This document shows positions 1-10,379 of a DNA stretch of 64,000 bases, piece by piece; within the stretch, counting starts at the first letter, position 1, and the number at the start of each line of letters is the position of its first letter. The notes under the pieces are model-generated. The model did not search any database, was not told the DNA's origin, and saw only the letters and a program-made list of their open reading frames with translations. A program made the translations under genes and the position numbers. Origin of the DNA: Reticulascus tulasneorum (taxonomy: Eukaryota; Ascomycota; Sordariomycetes; Glomerellales; Reticulascaceae); the NCBI GenBank assembly GCA_001557505.1, contig LSAX01000005.1, forward strand, positions 3,410,001 to 3,474,000, read 5' to 3'.

Positions 1-2
1 CA

Positions 3-401
3 CCATCCGCTTCCCAAACTATATTATCATCCCCGTCCCCAACCCCATCTTCATCTCGGCTACCACATGAGATGGAAACCGAGGGGAGTGCAAACAGTCA
101 ACCCTCGCTAGTTCAAGCCACGGGATTTTCCGTAGAGCAGGTGCCAGTCTCGGTGGGTACCTTCGGGATCGAGGACTATAGCGTTCAGGCCGCCTTCCGG
201 AACCAGCTGATCCTGAGCGAGCTCAAGAAGACGGCCCTTTTGATCGACATGTTCACTTCACCAGACTTGGGCGAACCGTCCGCCAGCGGTGTGGCAGACC
301 TTTACTCTTATTTGGGGGCGTGGCTCCGAAGTGAACATTCGAGAACAGTCAAAATTTTGATGACTAGACTTAGTGCATTCAACCAAAACCTTGTGTCTTG
401 A
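3..401 (+). CDS. C6 zinc-cluster transcription factor, AflR-type C-terminal part (partial at window start)
   Basis: The frame is open from the window edge to the stop at 399-401, so only the last ~132 residues are seen; the DNA-binding zinc cluster lies outside. The visible part starts with a Ser/Pro-rich linker, then a segment with VSVGTFGIEDYSVQ, LILSELKK and YLGAWLRSEHSRTV. This pattern (QLxLSELKK..ID.F, then a short helix with LRS...T) is the usual tail of fungal AflR/aflatoxin-regulatory-domain proteins that control secondary-metabolite genes. Family assignment is inference from this tail. It is followed by an NmrA-like gene on the same strand. A cluster-specific activator role for the genes to its right is possible but unproven. 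Confidence 0.7.
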   Translation, partial: PSASQTILSSPSPTPSSSRLPHEMETEGSANSQPSLVQATGFSVEQVPVSVGTFGIEDYSVQAAFRNQLILSELKKTALLIDMFTSPDLGEPSASGVADLYSYLGAWLRSEHSRTVKILMTRLSAFNQNLVS

Positions 402-942
402 ACAATGATGATGTCACCATGGGCAGTTGGTTTAATGTCTGGTATCAAATCTAGCTGGTACAGGCGTGTCTAACCAGGCTACTTTCTATTACATGGCTAC
501 AGGGCAGTTTGCCAAGAGTGTCCGTGACGGTAATTGGAGAAGTGGTCCATCTCTCGTTTTGTCGGTTTGCACCATTTATCTTTATCCCTTTTCTGAAACT
601 AGGTTCGACTCCAAGGTGGTGATGAGTTAAAGAGTGGCAGATAGTCGGTTTTGTAATCGAGCCCCACCGGCCCCTTTCGCTAGTGTACCTTCGGGTACCG
701 AAGACGAATCCCTATTGGCCGAACGGCGAGCGTCAAATTCACGAGACTCCCGACGACTGGGTATATATCTCAAGGCACTGGCAAAAGTATTGTGTTTATA
801 TGGCATAAATGGTATTCCAACTCGCCTTCTCTTACTTCTTGCAAAGATCGTTTCGTCTACTTTGACTTTCTTTGTCCGCTGTCACTACGTCCTTCGCCTG
901 TCTTCACAAAGACAACAAAAGAAAGTCCACCACGAAACCGCA
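402..942. other. Intergenic: 3' flank of C6 factor and promoter of NmrA-like gene
   Basis: No gene is seen. A TATA-like GTATATAT lies at 761-768, about 180 nt before the next ATG, and the start context at 938-946 (CCGCAATGG) is favourable. Confidence 0.5.
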
Positions 943-2216
943 ATGGTTAAGATTGCAGTGGCCGGGGGTTCGGGAGGTGCCAAACCTTTAGCCAAGACAT
1001 ATGACTAGTTGGGATCCAAGCTAATGATTACTCCAGCACTTGCCCAAGAAGTTGTCGATGTTCTTGTAGCTACCAAGAAGCACGAGATAACTATTTTAGC
1101 ACGCAGTGTAAGAATTATCCCACGTATCTCGATATGTTCATCGTGTGCCAAACTAAAATACTCTAGCAGCCTCAGGCAGAACAGAGCACATCCGAGCTTC
1201 TTTGGCGCGTCGTAGATTACAGCGACACAAACGACCTCGTTGATGCCTTGCGAGGCATACACACCGTCTTGTCCTTTATCAACCAGCCGGCGATGGATCT
1301 CAAAAGTAGTGCGCAGGGTCTTAAGAACAGTGCACAGAAAGGCCTAATTGATGCTTGCATCATTGCCGGCGTGAAACGCTTTGCGCCAAGCGAATACGGG
1401 AGGTATGCAACTATTTTGTAATGAACGACCTTATGGCTAACTGCCTGCTTCCTAAGCGTTGGAAAGGAGGATTTGCCTTTCTGGGCGGGCAAGAAACCAA
1501 TTCAAGAGTACCTAGAGCAGGTGAACAAAAATGGGAAGGTATGTGTTCCAGTCAGTACTCCTCCCTCTCCTCAATCCTGATTCGGATTTCCTTAGGTGCT
1601 CGAGTATACCTTGTTTCAACCAGGTCTATTTTTGGACTACCTGGCCTCCCCTCACAAGACAACTAAGCATGTGACCCCGCTGGACACTTTCGTTGACTTC
1701 CAGAACCGTCGTGCAATTGTCGTCGAAGGCCACGAGGACGCTATCATGACTCTAACCGCAGTTCGGGATATTGCTGGAGTGGTAGCTCGAGCAGTTGACT
1801 TGCCTGGCGAATGGCCGAAATCGGGCGGTATTAGAGGCAACAGAGTTACTGTCTCACAGATCGTTGAGATTGGCGAGAGGGTTCGAGGTGAGCTGCAGCT
1901 TACTAACTTAATAAACGGGTCTAGCTGCTGACCTGAGAGTATAGGTCGGCCGTTTGCGATTGAAAAGGTCAAACTTGAAGATCTTGAAGTTGGAACCCTC
2001 GCAACTTCTTGGTCTTTGGGAAAACGCCACCCTAGCTTCACCGATAATCAAGCAGAAGCGCTTGCACAAATCCTTAAGACCGTACTCATCGGCTCGCTTG
2101 TGAGCAGTACAAAGGGTGCATGGGACGTATCAGACGCGTACAATCAGCTTCTACCAGACTACAAGTTCGCTCAGATAGAGGATTTCCTCACAGATGTATG
2201 GGCCGGAAAGCCATAA
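943..2216 (+). CDS. NmrA-like / isoflavone reductase-like NAD(P)-binding protein
   Basis: Six exons: 943-976, 1037-1107, 1167-1402, 1457-1538, 1596-1887, 1945-2216, giving 328 residues. The first intron interrupts the nucleotide-binding loop, and splicing restores MVKIAVAGGSGALAQEV, a Rossmann start typical of the NmrA/isoflavone-reductase (atypical SDR) family. Further family marks are GVKRFAPSEYG in exon 3 and YTLFQPGLFLDYL in exon 5. Members bind NADP(H) and act either as reductases in specialised metabolism or as redox sensors; substrate cannot be told from sequence. It probably acts in the cytosol, since no signal peptide or membrane segment is seen. The acceptor of intron 2 could also lie 3 nt later, which keeps frame. 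Position beside an AflR-type regulator suggests a tailoring role. Confidence 0.85.
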
Positions 2217-2779
2217 TCTAGGAAATGCGATATCAGTGTATGCAGTTTGATGATCCATTAATAGTTTATAAAAGTGTAACAGATCCGTAACTCCTCTCCA
2301 TTCAATATGACAGGTAACTTGCCACACTCTCTAGCGCGACTTGATAAAGCGATTTGCGTCTCTGAAGACATCATGAGCAATCTCAGGACCAGCCTTGACA
2401 TTCCATTTTTGCCAGGCACAGCTGATCTCAGGTGGTAGCAAAGCAGCAACTAGCTACGACTAAGCATCCCGGCATAGGTTGCTCGTTCTTTGCATTCTCC
2501 AAAAGGAGGGTTGATCGTTAGGTTACTATCACGCAATTCTCGAGGTACAGCACCCCACAAGGCGTGGGCCAAACAATAGCGCATCTGGTACAGCCGGAAA
2601 ATATTCGGGCCATTAAGAGACCATCCGATATTCTCAATTATTACCTAATCCTTTTTTCCCTTTCTCATAAATCTGCCTCTCGGGCTTTGGCCCCTGCTAC
2701 TTTACCTCAAACATTCCAACACAACGCCTCATCTTGGATTGACAGCTCCCCATTTAATCACTTATAATCGCAGCGCAAA
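2217..2779. other. Intergenic: 3' flank of NmrA-like gene and thioredoxin promoter
   Basis: No gene is seen. Pyrimidine-rich stretches near 2645-2720 are typical of fungal promoters just before transcription starts. Confidence 0.5.
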
Positions 2780-3525
2780 ATGGAGACGATATACTATATC
2801 ATATTGGCACTTATTGCCTTATATTTCATTGGGCCTGTAAGTACAGTCTAATCTCCTTTCCTGTTTCTCTTTTGAGATCGTGTGACAAAAGCGACATTTA
2901 CGGCTGTCTCCCCAACCTTCCCATTCGCTCCTCAATCTCACTGTCTTGCCATGATAACCCCAGGCTGTCTCTCCAAAGCCTCTTCGTGGACTCTTTCTGC
3001 CCTCTCTCTCATTTTTGTCATAGGTGACGACCATTTTGACCTCCTGAAGCTGACAAGGATCCCATTACAAAGTCCCTTGCTGGAGACCGCTCACCCATCC
3101 CGGAAACGTCGGGCAATGTATATAAAATCACTCAAGCCTCAGAGTTCGATGCTCTTCTAGCCTCTACGACTAACGTTGTTGTCGACTTCTACGCTGACTG
3201 GTGTCCGCCTTGCCGCGTTATCGCGCCAATCTTCTCGAAGCTGGCCGATAGCCATGCCGCTAAAGGTCATCTCGCGTTTGCCAAGGTTAACGTCGACCAC
3301 GTAAACGACATCGCAAAGCGATATGCCGTCTCTGCCATGCCTACTTTTTTGTTCTTTGAGAAGGGAAATCCCAAGCCTGTGGCAGTGCAGGGGGTCCCAA
3401 AAGGTCCATCGGTGAGCTTGACACAAGACGGCCTTGTTAACAGCGTCCGGGGTGCGGACCCGAGAGCATTAACAGCCGTGGTGCTCGCCTTGGCCGAGAA
3501 ATCGAAGACCAGTACTGCCCGCTAA
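2780..3525 (+). CDS. Thioredoxin-like protein with N-terminal membrane anchor and WCPPC active site
   Basis: Two exons, 2780-2836 and 3058-3525, encode 174 residues; the 221-nt intron is long for this window and its acceptor (ACAAG at 3053-3057) is the least certain point. Residues 1-19 form a hydrophobic segment (METIYYIILALIALYFIG) without an obvious cleavage site, suggesting an anchored protein. The thioredoxin fold follows: VVVDFYADWCPPC at 59-71 carries the redox cysteines C68 and C71, and SAMPTFLFF holds the cis-proline. The loop is CPPC where classical thioredoxins have CGPC, which should alter redox potential. It may supply electrons to the nearby ArsM, which needs a thiol reductant in known systems; that link is inference. 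Confidence 0.82.
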
Positions 3526-3902
3526 GTTGGTGGTAATTATGGGCCCCCGGCAATGGAGAAGGCTCTGGAGAATGCGCCGCATGCCCTAGAGTTCTTGAAT
3601 TGAGGAGAGGCATAGGGGCCGCCACACTGTCAACGAAACTGCTCAAAACGGCAGCTTGCAAAGACTGCCATTGATCCGCATTATCACTATGAGGCTAGAT
3701 AATCAAGTCGTAAGCGATTGAAAGGCGCTAGCAGATACAACAGGATACATAAATCCAGCTCCTTGGATCAATCCTTTCTGTTTTCACTCTATGTATTCCT
3801 GTGGTGTCTAACGTCTCCCGTGGAGTGATGTGTATTGTTCCAAAGACATCGATTCCATTGTTCTAATAACCAGATCTCTTCACGCTTTCTATTTCTTCAC
3901 GG
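3526..3902. other. Intergenic between convergent thioredoxin and SDR genes
   Basis: Shared 3' flanks only; no ORF or repeat of note is seen. Confidence 0.5.
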
Positions 3903-5043
3903 TCAAGCCATATTCTTCACATTATCTGCCACGGACTCCTCCAGACCGGTCCAGCCCTGGCGACCAAAGACATCTCGTAAGAGCTGTGCTCCTCGTTCAT
4001 TCGGTACTCCCATTTTACTGCGCTCCATGTCCGCATAATCCTCAACGAACTCCTTGGAGGGGTAGAGTTTCCGCAGCGTAGCCAGAACATCATTCCATGT
4101 AAAAGGCTCGGCAAAAGCGAAGATTCGCTCGTTGCTGACAGAGCTGGAGACCAGCGCAGCCACATGGACTCGTGCCGTGTCCTTGACGTTCACATACCAT
4201 TCTAGAATTCTGTTAGTCACCATAACTTAATGGATAGCAGGAACAACTTACGCAGCGGCATATACTTTATAAAGTCAACATCATTCTTGTACACACTTCT
4301 CATCCAACGTGCCGTGCTTAGGCTTCCTTTCAAGCTCAATATCTCGCCGATATTTGCATCAGGCAGTATCGTGTTGACTTTAAAGTGCGGCTTCTCATCA
4401 GACACGTATTTCCAAACCGCTTTCTCAGCCTCTGCTTTGCTAGCGCCATACACGGCAACCGCGTGACTTGCTGGGAACGGTGCTGAGGAAACGCTCCAGG
4501 CTTCTTTAGTTTGGGCATCGTTCCAAGTCGACTCGTCGATGTTAAACGCCTCGTTTGGACCTTGTACACCGCCTGCACAGGCCATGCTACTAGAGGTGCA
4601 TACGACGCTCTTTACAGATGACTGGCTGGACGCGGAGCGGAGTAAACTGTTGACACCAGCTATAGTGCGTGGGATGACTGCGTTTGGATCCGGGTTGAAC
4701 GATACATCAGAAGCGGCGTGGATTATTCCGTCGACACCTAATCAATGTTACAAATCTCTTCGTGACAATGTAAAGGAGGATGCCTACCTTTCACGGCTTC
4801 GTCGAAAGCTCCATCGAGTGACATCTCTGGTACGATGACAGCGGAGTATTTTCCAGCGCCGTGGCGCTCAGTGAACAACTCGGTGGTCCATTCGACTTTT
4901 GTCTGATCACGAACTGTTCCCCGCACACGGTAGCCGGCAAGGAGCAGTTGATCGACTATGTGGGTGGCAATAAACCCGCTGGCGCCTGTGACGAGCACCA
5001 GTGAGCCCAGAGGGAGAGTCAAGTCGCCGGAGAGGAGCTGCAT
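3903..5043 (-). CDS. NAD(P)-dependent epimerase / dihydroflavonol-4-reductase-like SDR (aldehyde or ketone reductase)
   Basis: Three exons on the minus strand (5043-4788, 4737-4252, 4201-3903) give 346 residues. The start at 5043 (MQLLSGDLTLP) puts LVLVTGASGFIATHIVDQLL near the N-terminus as in the family; an in-frame ATG at 5100 would add 19 residues. Marks of extended SDRs are the TGASGFI nucleotide loop, a central CTSSSMA segment, and the catalytic VYGASKAEAE (YxxxK). After intron 2 the sequence reads QWYVNVKDTARVH, matching the family's YVDVRDTA element. Such enzymes reduce aldehydes or ketones with NADPH. It lies tail-to-tail with the thioredoxin gene and transcribes away from arsM. Confidence 0.85.
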
Positions 5044-5987
5044 GGTAGTGAGATATAAAGTGGTTATAGGAATATTACGAGTGTGTTTCCAGATGAGCAA
5101 CCGATGGTGTATTTTCTCACATACTGTAAGAGCGGAGGAATGCTAGATATTTAAGCAAATGCTGAACCTGTTATTTGAGCGTACGATTTACTAAGCACAG
5201 CCCCGGCCGGGAAACGGAATATGCCATTCTCAAGTCCGGACTCTACACACTGATTACGAAGTGTCAGGAATGTTGCAAAAACGGAACGAAGTGATTACAA
5301 AGGCCCGGAGGACAAGAGGTCCAGCAGAACAGAACTCCGGGAACAGTGGAGTTTGCAGCTAAATTATTGGCAGATCCGGACCCGCATATGATAGTGGCCC
5401 CGGCAGTGCTTTGCCGTTGCACCGCTACTCCGGATCCTTGAGACAGACTTTTAAACTCGGGGCCCACTGGCCCTTACATTCTGCCAGGTAATTGGTTGTG
5501 ACAATCTCAGAAATTAGTAATAGCCCATAATTATGGATTTTTTCTAACGTCGGCCTATCAGTTCGGCCACAGCTTCTGTCTGCTTAGTCCATGCTCGGGA
5601 TATGAAATCCACTTGCACAGATGGGTTGTTGAATTGAGCATGATCCTGAGAACCATATTTAAGTGTAATACCTTTCAGTATTCTCTGTTTGCATGGGTTC
5701 TATTTGCAACCCAATTGATTGCGAATTTCTTCCACTTCTCCAAGCACGCCTACGGACTCGTAGCCCCGTTGTTATGAGTCCTATGTTCTTCCAAAGGACT
5801 GCGAATAGTCTAAGTGGTCTAGAGACTACAGCAGGGAAATATCGCTCGCAAGAACATGGCACCATTCTCGACACCCCTTACATCTGTTCAACAGCAATTC
5901 CTTACCAGCTGGCTCCTAATTGTCAGGCTTGACACCGTAAACATGGAACGAACCTCCAAAGAAGTCAGAATAATCATTTCAAAGGTA
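5044..5987. other. Intergenic: promoter of SDR gene and 3' flank of arsM
   Basis: No gene is seen. It contains GATATTTAAG at about 5145-5154 as a possible TATA element for the SDR, and a TTAGTAA heptamer at 5514-5520. Confidence 0.5.
5514..5520. promoter_or_regulatory. Candidate Yap/AP-1-type site TTAGTAA
   Basis: TTAGTAA (reverse TTACTAA) is the classic Yap1 response element of yeasts and other fungi. It lies about 470 nt upstream of the SDR start. A heptamer can occur by chance, so this is only a candidate. Confidence 0.3.
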
Positions 5988-7062
5988 TCAGTGATGCTCA
6001 CCAGCCCAGTCATTAAAGTCTGAGATTCCCAGCTGACGAGCCGTTGCCCTGGCTCCTCTTAAAACGGATGTTTGCTCGTCCTCGGAGGCGCTGGTTGTTG
6101 TTCCAGGTTCGCAGCTTGATTCCTTACGCTCTGCCTTAGAACATGATTCGCGCTTGCTTGTACTGCAGCAAGATGTGGCTCCCTCCTTATCGTCATCTGA
6201 TGGGTTTGCAGTTGCGGCAGTGAAGTAAACATTGAGATCATTCTTGCTGTCGACGACCAAGATATCTTACAGGAATTAATCAAGTCGGTCACAGTTTGTG
6301 GTTGGAGTGACAGTACATACCATTGAAGCCTGAATTCCTGAGAAACGATTCATACTCACTAACCAGACTGGCTCCTGCAACGCATCCAACATACAAAGCG
6401 ACATTCTTTTTGATCTCCTCGGTAAAAGCTTTGCGTGCCAATATATCGCTTATAGCCACCCGCCCGCCGGGCTTGAGCAAGCGGAACATTTCATTGAATG
6501 CAAGCTGCTTATCTTCTGCTGGGACGAGGTTGATGACGCAGTTGCTAATGATGCAATCGGCAGTGCTGTCGGGCAGCGGGATGGCGGTGATGGCGCTCTT
6601 GATGAAATCTACGTTCAGTACGTTACTCTTGGCTTTGTTGGTATTTGCCTTGTCGATCATGCTCTGTAGGTCGAGGTCAAAAAGGGCGAATCTGTGGTGG
6701 ATACTGGAGCTCTACTTGCCTGATTCATGTCAACCCCAATGGCTTTACCTGAGGAACCGACTCTTCTTGTGGCCGTAAAGACATCAAAGCCAGCACCAGA
6801 TCCAAGATCAACGACGGTTTCACCCTCGTCGATGTCAGCGAAAACCTTTACAGGGCGAGGACAAACCCACCTGTCGTAGCTTAGCTAGTACTAATGGATT
6901 GCCGCAGCTCAGGCCTAGATTGGCGCCCTCAGGAATGCCTGCAAGCTCCTCGTCTGTATATCCAAACGCTTTGGCGACGGTTTGCTCGTACAAGCCAGTG
7001 CTACTGCTTGTCATGGAACCATAGCGCCTGTTCACTTGGTCATACACCTCTTTGGACTCCAT
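5988..7062 (-). CDS. arsM: Arsenite S-adenosylmethionine methyltransferase (ArsM / AS3MT family)
   Basis: Four exons (7062-6871, 6824-6720, 6663-6321, 6265-5988) give 305 residues. Intron 2 appears to use a GC donor (CAG|GCAAGT at 6720/6719). ArsM marks: [12 protein letters not shown] with Cys53, SAM motif [12 protein letters not shown] at 68-78, [10 protein letters not shown] near 138-147, LLKPGGR at 161-167, and YVGCVAGA with Cys193. Cys53 and Cys193 match conserved arsenic-binding cysteines of the family; Cys136 and Cys141 are further candidates. The family methylates arsenite stepwise to methylated, partly volatile species, using SAM and a thiol reductant such as thioredoxin. The C-terminal tail (about 240-305) is hydrophilic with four added cysteines, including a CC pair at 246-247. 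The gene shares a promoter with a bZIP gene and is close to arsH. Confidence 0.93.
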
Positions 7063-7359
7063 ACTGGATACTTTTGTCGCGTGGTAGGAAATTCCGGATT
7101 GTTGTAATTGAAATTTGCTTTTAATACCCTAATTTATAACTGTAAGACTAGGTGAAGCGATGGGCTTGAGCAAATTGACAATGTCCCCCAGTTTTAAGCA
7201 TCCCTGTCGCAAACGGTATGTCATTGCTTGAGCTCACATGCGATTTTTTGCTGACTAATACGTAAGATCGATATGTCACCGTTCTGCAGAGGAGCCGGTC
7301 CAGGATCCAATTCACATCCCTCCGCCATCCCCCCTTGGGCAAGGGCTATTTTCTCTACA
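7063..7359. promoter_or_regulatory. Bidirectional promoter between arsM and bZIP gene
   Basis: About 300 nt separate the divergent starts. It holds overlapping bZIP-type elements at 7252-7265 (TGACTAA then ATACGTAA). One of these, ATACGTAA, recurs upstream of arsH at 9820. Confidence 0.55.
7252..7265. promoter_or_regulatory. Candidate bZIP operator: TGACTAA overlapping ATACGTAA
   Basis: TGACTAA (7252-7258) fits the Yap response element TKACTAA. ATACGTAA (7258-7265) resembles the palindromic TTACGTAA site bound by Yap/CREB-type factors. It is about 95-110 nt from the bZIP start and about 190-205 nt from the arsM start. Function is inferred. Confidence 0.45.
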
Positions 7360-8408
7360 ATGGACTTATCCGGTGACATATCGAGGAAAGAAAGGGCCGG
7401 CAGCTCAACTGCCATGGCTCCTAAGTCTCAAAGCAAACGATCAGGGCGGGTCTCGGCACAGCACACACTAGAGCGAGTCCGCAATAATCAGCGCAGGCAC
7501 CGTGCTCGCCAGAGAGACCACATCGTGACGTTAGAACAGAAGCTTAGGAATGCAGAGCAAACTATTCTGTCTCTTGAAGGCCAGATTAAGGCTCTGCAAG
7601 CCAATTTGGCAGAATTGCTTCAGAATGCGGCCCCTTGTCACACGCCCGCCCAAATGGCCGACCAACCTGGAACCACGGGCAGCACTTTACCAGCTGTTCC
7701 CAACAGGGTACCCGATGCGACGCCTTTGAGACCTGGTGAGATGGTTGAGACAGCGGATCTCCAACAATTGATGCTGCAGGATCCTCTGCAGCTTCCCACA
7801 CCAGAGTCCAATATTGCTTCATTTATGATGAATGACCAAGATACTTGGGTATCTACTCACATCGCACCTCAGTATGGGTACAATCCAAGCATTTACTCTT
7901 CGTAACATTTCTAACAAACTTAAGCAGAGTGAACGGTTCAATCAAAACCCGGTACAGCTCCCAAACAATCCCTTTTAAATCGACAAACGACAGATCCATA
8001 CCGGAAATCGAACCTTCGCCGGCCGAAACGGTCATTCTAGACTGGCTCCCGACTCCGACTGCTATCACCTGCTCCTGTGGCAACCCTTCACCATCACAGA
8101 GGCCTCTCACTACCACCCATCACCAAGTGGACCCCAGTTTAATTCGCGAGGGTTTATCATCACTACCAGGGGACTTGTTCTCCACCACAATGGAAATTCA
8201 TTATAGATCTATCACTGAGGGCGAGTCTACAGTGGCATGTTCCGAGGCCTACTCTCTTATTGAGCAGCAAAATTTCAAAGGCTTGGGTCAGAGAGATGTA
8301 GCAACATGGTTGTGGAATGGGTTTCGCAAGACTCTCCGACCTGGCGAAGGGTGCCGAGTGACGACAGACGTTCTCTTTAGCTTACTAGCCTTTATTAGCG
8401 AGACATGA
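7360..8408 (+). CDS. bZIP transcription factor of the arsenic cluster
   Basis: Two exons, 7360-7871 and 7928-8408 (56-nt intron, CTAAC branch at about 7911), give 330 residues; an ATG at 7414 would give a shorter form. The basic region reads RVRNNQRRHRARQRDH with the N-x7-R spacing of bZIP proteins, followed by a short leucine-rich heptad stretch (LEQKLRNAEQTILSLEGQI). The spliced C-terminus has STVACSEAYSLIEQQNFKGL and EGCRVTTDVLFSLLAFIS, a conserved tail of a fungal Yap-like group. Several cysteines (C at the ITCSCG stretch and near the end) could sense metalloids or oxidants. Its divergent pairing with arsM and closeness to arsH argue for control of arsenic resistance. Confidence 0.85.
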
Positions 8409-8681
8409 TGGCTCTGATCCGGATGTTCCACGCATTGGGAGTCGCGAATAGGGTACATCTCGTCGAACCTGATGGGGCGCTTCAACTTTAGCTTCAAATT
8501 TGGGCAGATTCTCAAGCCTAGGCTACTGGTAATTAGAGAACAACTGTATGAACGAAGTTGAGACAAGCCTATCTTTGCTATTCAAATGCGCGCAAACCAA
8601 CCCTCCGTTGGCAATACTTTGCACTTCAAAGCTCCATCAATGCCAGATGCAATGCCACGATTTCGACAATCCTCAACACGC

Positions 8682-9772
8682 CTAACCCACGCTCACATTG
8701 AGCTCAAGTAATTTACGGTTTTCTTCTTCCTTTTCAGCCTTGAGCCTCCGTTCCTCCCGCTCGCTGAATCGGTCGCCAAATAAGTCAAAGTGCGGGCGCA
8801 TAACGATCGTGTACTTCACCAACTCCTCCATACAGTCAACGAGCCTGTCGCGGTTAGAGCTAGGCAGCATACGGCTACCTTCGGCCTCCGACGCAAACTG
8901 GGTGTATGCTTTCGGCACCGAGCTCTGGTTTGGGATGGTGAACATGCGCATCCACCTTCCAAGCATGCGGAGCGAGTTCACGGCATTGAAAGATTGCGAT
9001 CCTCCGTTCACCTGTGCGATTGCTAGGGTTCGGCCCTGTGTCGGGCGGACGGCACCGGATGAGAGCGGGATCCAGTCAATCTGTTGCTTGAAGATGCCGG
9101 TCTGCGGATGGATCAGCGGTTATGGCAAAACGTGAACTGAAGAAGAAGCGTTATAGACGCCGCCTGCTGGACGTACTAAGTTCCCATGCTGTTCTGGGCT
9201 CACCCAGACGTGGCCGTCGCTCCATTTACTTAGCTCTCGAATCTCTTGCACCTTGTTGTGAGAGTGTTGTATGTCGTCTTTTTGGGGCAAGCCTGTGGGG
9301 TCATACACTCGTACATCACAGCCTAAGCGGAAAAGGATCCGGGAGGCTTCATAAGCAAGCAGACGCGAATACGATCTATGGCAACGAGATCTGTATCAGC
9401 GCTCATCATACGAGACCTAGAATGTTCATACCCCAAGGATGGCAGAACAGAACGGCCATGCACGCAAGCTGGGGTCAACGGGGAGACGTACCGACTCCTT
9501 AGGCTTCCATAGAGGACAAGAATGCGCAGCCTTTCCTGCTTCTTGTCCAGAATCTCGGATTCAACCATTTTTAACGCAGTGCTGAGCTCTAGGTTGGCGA
9601 CCCAGTCGTCAGTGGTGTCTTCGAGCAGGAACGGGCGGTACCGCTGCCGAATATTCAGGTCGTCTGTGTCAGGTGTCAGAGAAAGCGAGAGATGGTGATA
9701 GGCGGGGTCCGATTTGATTTGCACCGTAGACCGAGCGACATGGCTGTTGTTCAGATCACCGTGATCGTTCAT
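8682..9772 (-). CDS. arsH: NADPH-dependent FMN reductase ArsH
   Basis: Three exons (9772-9492, 9375-9177, 9101-8682) give 299 residues. The first splice restores [18 protein letters not shown], the phosphate-binding element of the flavodoxin-like ArsH fold; the second joins SPEQHGNL to [13 protein letters not shown]. Exon 3 carries the very typical [18 protein letters not shown] and [20 protein letters not shown]. ArsH proteins are NADPH:FMN oxidoreductases that oxidise trivalent organoarsenicals to less toxic pentavalent forms, which pairs naturally with ArsM. The N-terminal ~45 residues are variable, and the C-terminus ends in a charged helix rich in Glu and Lys. It is convergent with the bZIP gene (273 nt between stops). 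Confidence 0.95.
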
Positions 9773-10379
9773 GGCGCCGCGATGCCGGAACGGCTAGGCA
9801 CACAATATTTAGCGTGGAAATACGTAACAACACTTCGGCGCGTGGCATGAACAACTAGCGAGTGCCTTGCGAAGAGATGAGAAGATGGCCCGGGAAGAAA
9901 CAGCGACTAGATGTGAAACTTATTGTTCGCTCTCGAGTCTGAGTAGGTATTGGGCAAAGAGCCGGCGAACGAAGAGCGATGAACGTGTAAAGCACCTAGG
10001 CGATAAAAGCTTTCAAGTTTTATGGGCCCGCTGATTCGCGGGTAATCCACCTCACTGACCAGATTTGGAACGTGTGCTGCGGGAGAATGTCAGTCCCCCA
10101 CACTGATTGGCTGGGTAGAAATGTCTTGCAGGAGAGCGGCGTGGGTCATGATTTCGTATCAGTAATACCTGGTCTCTATATCCAGTCCTCAGTGGGCCAG
10201 CATATCAGCTTTTATCAGCAGTGCCAAGTACAGGTTGGCTAGTGATACTTTAGCTTGAAAGTAACTGTATTTATATAATCTTCCTTAAGAGAAGCTATAG
10301 AGGAGTAAAAGCAATGCCATGTCCGACCAAGTGGGAATCTGGGCCGGGCTAGCTTGCAGCAATAAGAAGTATATGGATT
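9773..10379. other. Intergenic: arsH promoter and 3' flank of GMC gene
   Basis: Besides the ATACGTAA site at 9820, an inverted CCAAT box (ATTGG at about 10104) is visible. No gene is seen. Confidence 0.5.
9820..9827. promoter_or_regulatory. Candidate bZIP operator ATACGTAA upstream of arsH
   Basis: The octamer is identical to that at 7258-7265 in the arsM/bZIP promoter and lies 48 nt before the arsH start codon. Shared use by the linked bZIP factor is inferred. Confidence 0.45.

Noticed and set aside
598..616. Possible tRNA T-loop (GGTTCGACTCC)
   Set aside because: No matching acceptor, D or anticodon arms can be folded around it.
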